From NCBI GenBank assembly GCA_012517025.1, contig JAAYVT010000490.1, forward strand, positions 1-8,982: a DNA stretch of 8,982 bases, read 5' to 3'. Under the pieces are notes generated by a model, which was given only the letters and a program-made list of their open reading frames with translations, did not search any database and was not told the origin of the DNA. This stretch comes from Phyllobacteriaceae bacterium. Lineage in GTDB: Bacteria; Pseudomonadota; Alphaproteobacteria; Rhizobiales; Ancalomicrobiaceae. Position 1 is the first letter of the stretch; every line of letters begins with the position of its first letter. Of this stretch, positions 6,619-8,982 are shown piece after piece. Made by a program: the position numbers and the translations under genes.

Positions 6619-6641
6619 GGGCGGCCCCGGATCGGCCGCCC
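6619..6641 (-). terminator. GC-rich stem-loop between bcp and the M23 gene
   Basis: An 8-bp perfect stem pairs gggcggcc (6619-6626) with ggccgccc (6634-6641), with a 7-base loop. It lies 13 bases past the bcp stop in the direction of transcription. No T run follows on the minus strand, so it may be a weak or partial terminator or an mRNA-stabilising hairpin. The M23 gene could have its own promoter in the less GC-rich stretch 6541-6575. Confidence 0.35.
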
Positions 6642-6654
6642 GACGGAACGACTC

Positions 6655-7116
6655 TCAGCCCGCCGCGAGCGCTTCGAGCACCGCCTCGGCGTGGCCGGCC
6701 ACCTTCACCTTGCGCCAGATCCGGGCGATCTTGCCGTCGGCGTCGACGAGGAAGGTGGCGCGCTCGACGCCCATGTACTTGCGGCCGTAGAGCGACTTTT
6801 CCACCCACACGCCCCACGCCTCGAGCGCGGTGCGCTCCGGGTCGGCGGCGAGTTCGACGCCGAGCCCGTGCTTGGCGCGGAATTTTCCGTGCGCCGCGAC
6901 GCCGTCCGGCGAGATCCCGATCACCACCGCGCCGCGTTTTTCGAATTCCGGCAGCAGGGCGGTGAAGGCGATCGCCTCCTTGGTGCAGCCGGAAGTGTCG
7001 TCCTTCGGATAGAAATAGACGACGACCGGCCGGCCGCGATGCGCCGACAGGCGAACCTCGCCGCGATCGCCGGCGAGCGTGAAGTCGGGAGCGACGTCTC
7101 CGACGGACAAGGCCAT
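6655..7116 (-). CDS. bcp: Bcp/PrxQ-type thiol peroxidase, one-cysteine form
   Basis: This 153-residue cytoplasmic peroxiredoxin, of normal family length, would reduce hydrogen peroxide and organic hydroperoxides using an external thiol donor. The thioredoxin-like fold is recognised by GDVAPDFTL at the N-terminus, VVVYFYPKDDTSGCTKEA around the peroxidatic Cys44, and ERATFLVDADGKI downstream. Two deviations are seen. The usual PGCT motif is SGCT (Ser42 for Pro). Residue 49, where E. coli Bcp has its resolving cysteine, is Ile; Cys44 is the only cysteine in the protein, so the resolving thiol must come from another molecule. Start ATG at 7116 with AAGGAAGG at 7122-7129, 5 bases upstream. It is divergent from the DUF3971 gene and upstream of the M23 gene on the same strand. 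Confidence 0.93.
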   Translation of the reverse strand: MALSVGDVAPDFTLAGDRGEVRLSAHRGRPVVVYFYPKDDTSGCTKEAIAFTALLPEFEKRGAVVIGISPDGVAAHGKFRAKHGLGVELAADPERTALEAWGVWVEKSLYGRKYMGVERATFLVDADGKIARIWRKVKVAGHAEAVLEALAAG

Positions 7117-7334
7117 GTCTGCCTTCCTTTCGTCTCGAAGTGATGGTCTCGGAGGTGCGCGACGCGGCGAGCGCCCGCGTCGGTCGAGGGCGGGAGCCTA
7201 GCCGCCCCGTCCGCACCGCCGCAAGCGGTTCGACCGCCGGAGAGGAAACGTGTAGGTCCTCTGCGGCACGACGGCGAAAAGCCGCGATTCGTACCGCCCC
7301 TCCCGGTTCGACCGACCGGCGTCGAGGGATTACG

Positions 7335-8982
7335 GTGCGACGGGAGACGAGAGAGAAGAGCCGGGTGGTGGACGAGGTCGTCGATACCGTGGAATCCTGC
7401 GCCGCGCCACGCCGTGGCCGACTGCATTTCGCCGGGCGTTGCGGCCTCTTCGCCGTGCGCCTGTGCGGCGGCGGCATCGTTCTCGTCCTCGTTCTCCTCG
7501 CCGGACTGGCGGTCTTGTTGTCGCGGGGCCCCTTCGAGACCGAGGCGGCGTCGCGCGTCGCCGAGGAGGCGCTCGCCCGCCTGGGCGGCCCCGGCGCGAC
7601 CGCCCGCGTCGGCACCGCCGGCCTCGACTGGTCGTGGACGCGCGGCATCTCGGTGACGCTCTCCGACGTCTCGCTGGAGCGCGGGGCCGGCCTGCGTCTG
7701 GCGCTTCCGCGCGTCGTCGCCGGCCTGCGGCTGTTGCCGCTGTTCGTCGGCTCGGTGCGGCCGCGCACCGTCGAGATCGTCGATCCGACCCTCACCCTCG
7801 ACACCGCCGAACTGCGGGCGCGTCCGGAGCCGGTCGAGACGCCGATCCCCGCCGATCGTCCGGCGGCGACGGCCGCCGCGCCCGCGACGCCGACCCCCGC
7901 CGTGCCGGTGTCGACCCGCTTGGCCGAGGCCGCCGACGTCGCCGTCGAACGCATCCTCGATCTCGCCCGCGAGCAGGGGATCGAGACCATCGGCCTGCAC
8001 GGCGGCACCGTCACCGTCCATCACGTCGCCGAGACCGGCGGCGCCCGCGACGTCGGCTTCCGCGACCTCGAGGTCGACGCCGTGGTCGACGGCCCCGGCG
8101 GCGACGTCGACGCCGGCGTGTCGGCGCGCGGCGAGGTCGGCCGCTGGACGATGCGCCTCACCCGATCCCGCCGCGACGACGGCGGCCATCGCCTGCTGTT
8201 CTCCGCCGCCGACGTCACCCTGCCGGACCTGATCGGCAAGATCGCGCCGCCGTTCCGCTTCGACATGCCGTTCTATCCGCGCCTCCGCCTCGCCTTCGAT
8301 CGCGACGGCCGGTTCGACGGCGCCGACTTCGATCTGCGGATCGGGGCGGGCGTGGTCCGCTTCGGCGGCATGCGCGAGGACGAGCTGCTGTTCGACGAGG
8401 TCACGCTCAAGGCGATGTGGAACCCGCGCGATCGCGTCTTCGCGGTGGAGCGCGCCGAGGCAGCGCTCGGCGAGACGCGCTGGGCCGCGCACGGCCGGAT
8501 CACCCCGCCAACCGCCGACGTCGGTCGCTGGGCTTGGAGCTTCGACGTCGATCCGGGCTCGCTGCGCCCGCGCGACGTGCCGGGACCGGCGGTGCCGATC
8601 CGTGGCGGGTCGATCGCCGGCACCTGGGATCCCGCGACCGCCTTCCTCGACGTGGGGCTCGGCGAGATCCGCTTCGGCGAGGCGAGCCTGCGCTCCGCCG
8701 GCCGGCTCGATCTGTCGGGCGACGATCCGAAACTCACCTACGATCTCCAGTTCTCGCCGGTGACCACCTCCGAGGTGATCCACGGCTGGCCGACTTGGGT
8801 CGCCGCCGAGGCGCGCGACTGGTTCATCAAGAACGTCGCCGCCGGCCGGCTCTCCGATCTGCGCATCCAGTTGCAGATGCCGCGGTTCGATCACCCCGAG
8901 ACCTGGTCGGGCGACGCCATGCGGGTCGCCGCCCGGTTCGAGGGCCTGAAGTTCTCGCCGCTCGGCAATCTGCCCGCCGTCA
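7335..8982 (+). CDS. YhdP/AsmA-like protein (DUF3971), 3'-truncated by the window edge
   Basis: An open frame of about 549 residues runs off the right edge. Full family members have about 1,100-1,300 residues, so roughly half is seen. An Arg-rich N-terminus is followed by one membrane helix (about residues 45-62, GGIVLVLVLLAGLAVLLS), then a long periplasmic region of repeating beta-strand pattern with a Pro/Ala-rich insert (coded at about 7820-7910). The segment from 8788, WPTWVAAEARDWFIKNVAAGRLSDLRI, is the characteristic DUF3971 motif. YhdP, with TamB and YdbH, is known to act in phospholipid movement to the outer membrane in E. coli; a similar role here is inferred. The start is uncertain: there is no ATG close by. 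GTG 7335 has GAGGG at 7324-7328; GTG 7365 and 7368 are alternatives, and the frame stays open upstream to an ATG at 7143. Confidence 0.8.
   Translation, partial: MRRETREKSRVVDEVVDTVESCAAPRRGRLHFAGRCGLFAVRLCGGGIVLVLVLLAGLAVLLSRGPFETEAASRVAEEALARLGGPGATARVGTAGLDWSWTRGISVTLSDVSLERGAGLRLALPRVVAGLRLLPLFVGSVRPRTVEIVDPTLTLDTAELRARPEPVETPIPADRPAATAAAPATPTPAVPVSTRLAEAADVAVERILDLAREQGIETIGLHGGTVTVHHVAETGGARDVGFRDLEVDAVVDGPGGDVDAGVSARGEVGRWTMRLTRSRRDDGGHRLLFSAADVTLPDLIGKIAPPFRFDMPFYPRLRLAFDRDGRFDGADFDLRIGAGVVRFGGMREDELLFDEVTLKAMWNPRDRVFAVERAEAALGETRWAAHGRITPPTADVGRWAWSFDVDPGSLRPRDVPGPAVPIRGGSIAGTWDPATAFLDVGLGEIRFGEASLRSAGRLDLSGDDPKLTYDLQFSPVTTSEVIHGWPTWVAAEARDWFIKNVAAGRLSDLRIQLQMPRFDHPETWSGDAMRVAARFEGLKFSPLGNLPAV

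Noticed and set aside
5108..8014. A 968-codon minus-strand open frame
   Set aside because: It overlaps uppP's end, M23, bcp and the DUF3971 gene, each of which has recognisable motifs in its own frame. Its translation is an Arg-rich, low-complexity string typical of shadow frames in GC-rich DNA.
6921..8894. A 657-codon minus-strand open frame opposite the DUF3971 gene
   Set aside because: Its translation is a composition-driven string rich in Gly, Ala, Arg and Asp with no motif. The opposite strand encodes a membrane helix and the DUF3971 motif.
1..8982. CRISPR arrays, tRNA or rRNA genes, insertion sequences, defence islands
   Set aside because: I saw no spaced direct repeats, cloverleaf-like tRNA sequence, transposase motif or terminal inverted repeats. 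The genes are ordinary chromosomal ones.

Overview
The window is a very GC-rich chromosomal segment with strong codon bias towards G or C at third positions. Every complete gene ends in TGA. Gene content (cobC-type aminotransferase, split Aer-type PAS plus chemoreceptor, a Rhizobiales-style membrane-anchored M23 peptidase, DUF3971/AsmA-like protein) points to an alphaproteobacterium, most likely Hyphomicrobiales (Rhizobiales). This is inferred from protein family resemblance alone. There are no mobile elements, tRNA or rRNA genes, or CRISPR arrays.

Layout. (1) 1-749, plus strand: the 3' part of cobC (cobalamin pathway), cut by the left edge. (2) 750-1121: a 372-base intergenic region that is unusually AT-rich in its right half. 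It holds a cluster of GANTC sites, a perfect palindrome and a widely spaced inverted repeat. (3) 1122-3006, plus strand: two overlapping genes, a soluble Aer-like PAS protein and a two-transmembrane methyl-accepting chemotaxis protein with no periplasmic sensor domain. Together they look like a bipartite energy-taxis receptor. A stem-loop follows. (4) 3162-4293, plus strand: prfB (release factor 2) with the classic +1 programmed frameshift site and, unexpectedly, a second in-frame stop, TAG, at a position that is normally Tyr. (5) 4389-5210, plus strand: uppP, undecaprenyl-diphosphatase. (6) 5218-6504, minus strand: membrane-anchored M23 peptidase, convergent with uppP. (7) 6655-7116, minus strand: a Bcp/PrxQ peroxiredoxin with a single cysteine. 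(8) about 7335 to the right edge, plus strand: the N-terminal half of a YhdP/AsmA-like (DUF3971) envelope protein, divergent from bcp.

The right half (uppP, M23 peptidase, DUF3971 protein) has a cell-envelope theme: recycling of the lipid carrier, peptidoglycan cutting and probable lipid transport to the outer membrane. The left half couples a redox or energy sensor to chemotaxis. The most notable item is the interrupted prfB. All seven complete or end-visible genes depend on UGA termination, so a dead RF2 gene would be hard to tolerate. The TAG is therefore either a base error, a very recent mutation covered elsewhere, or a site of amber readthrough.
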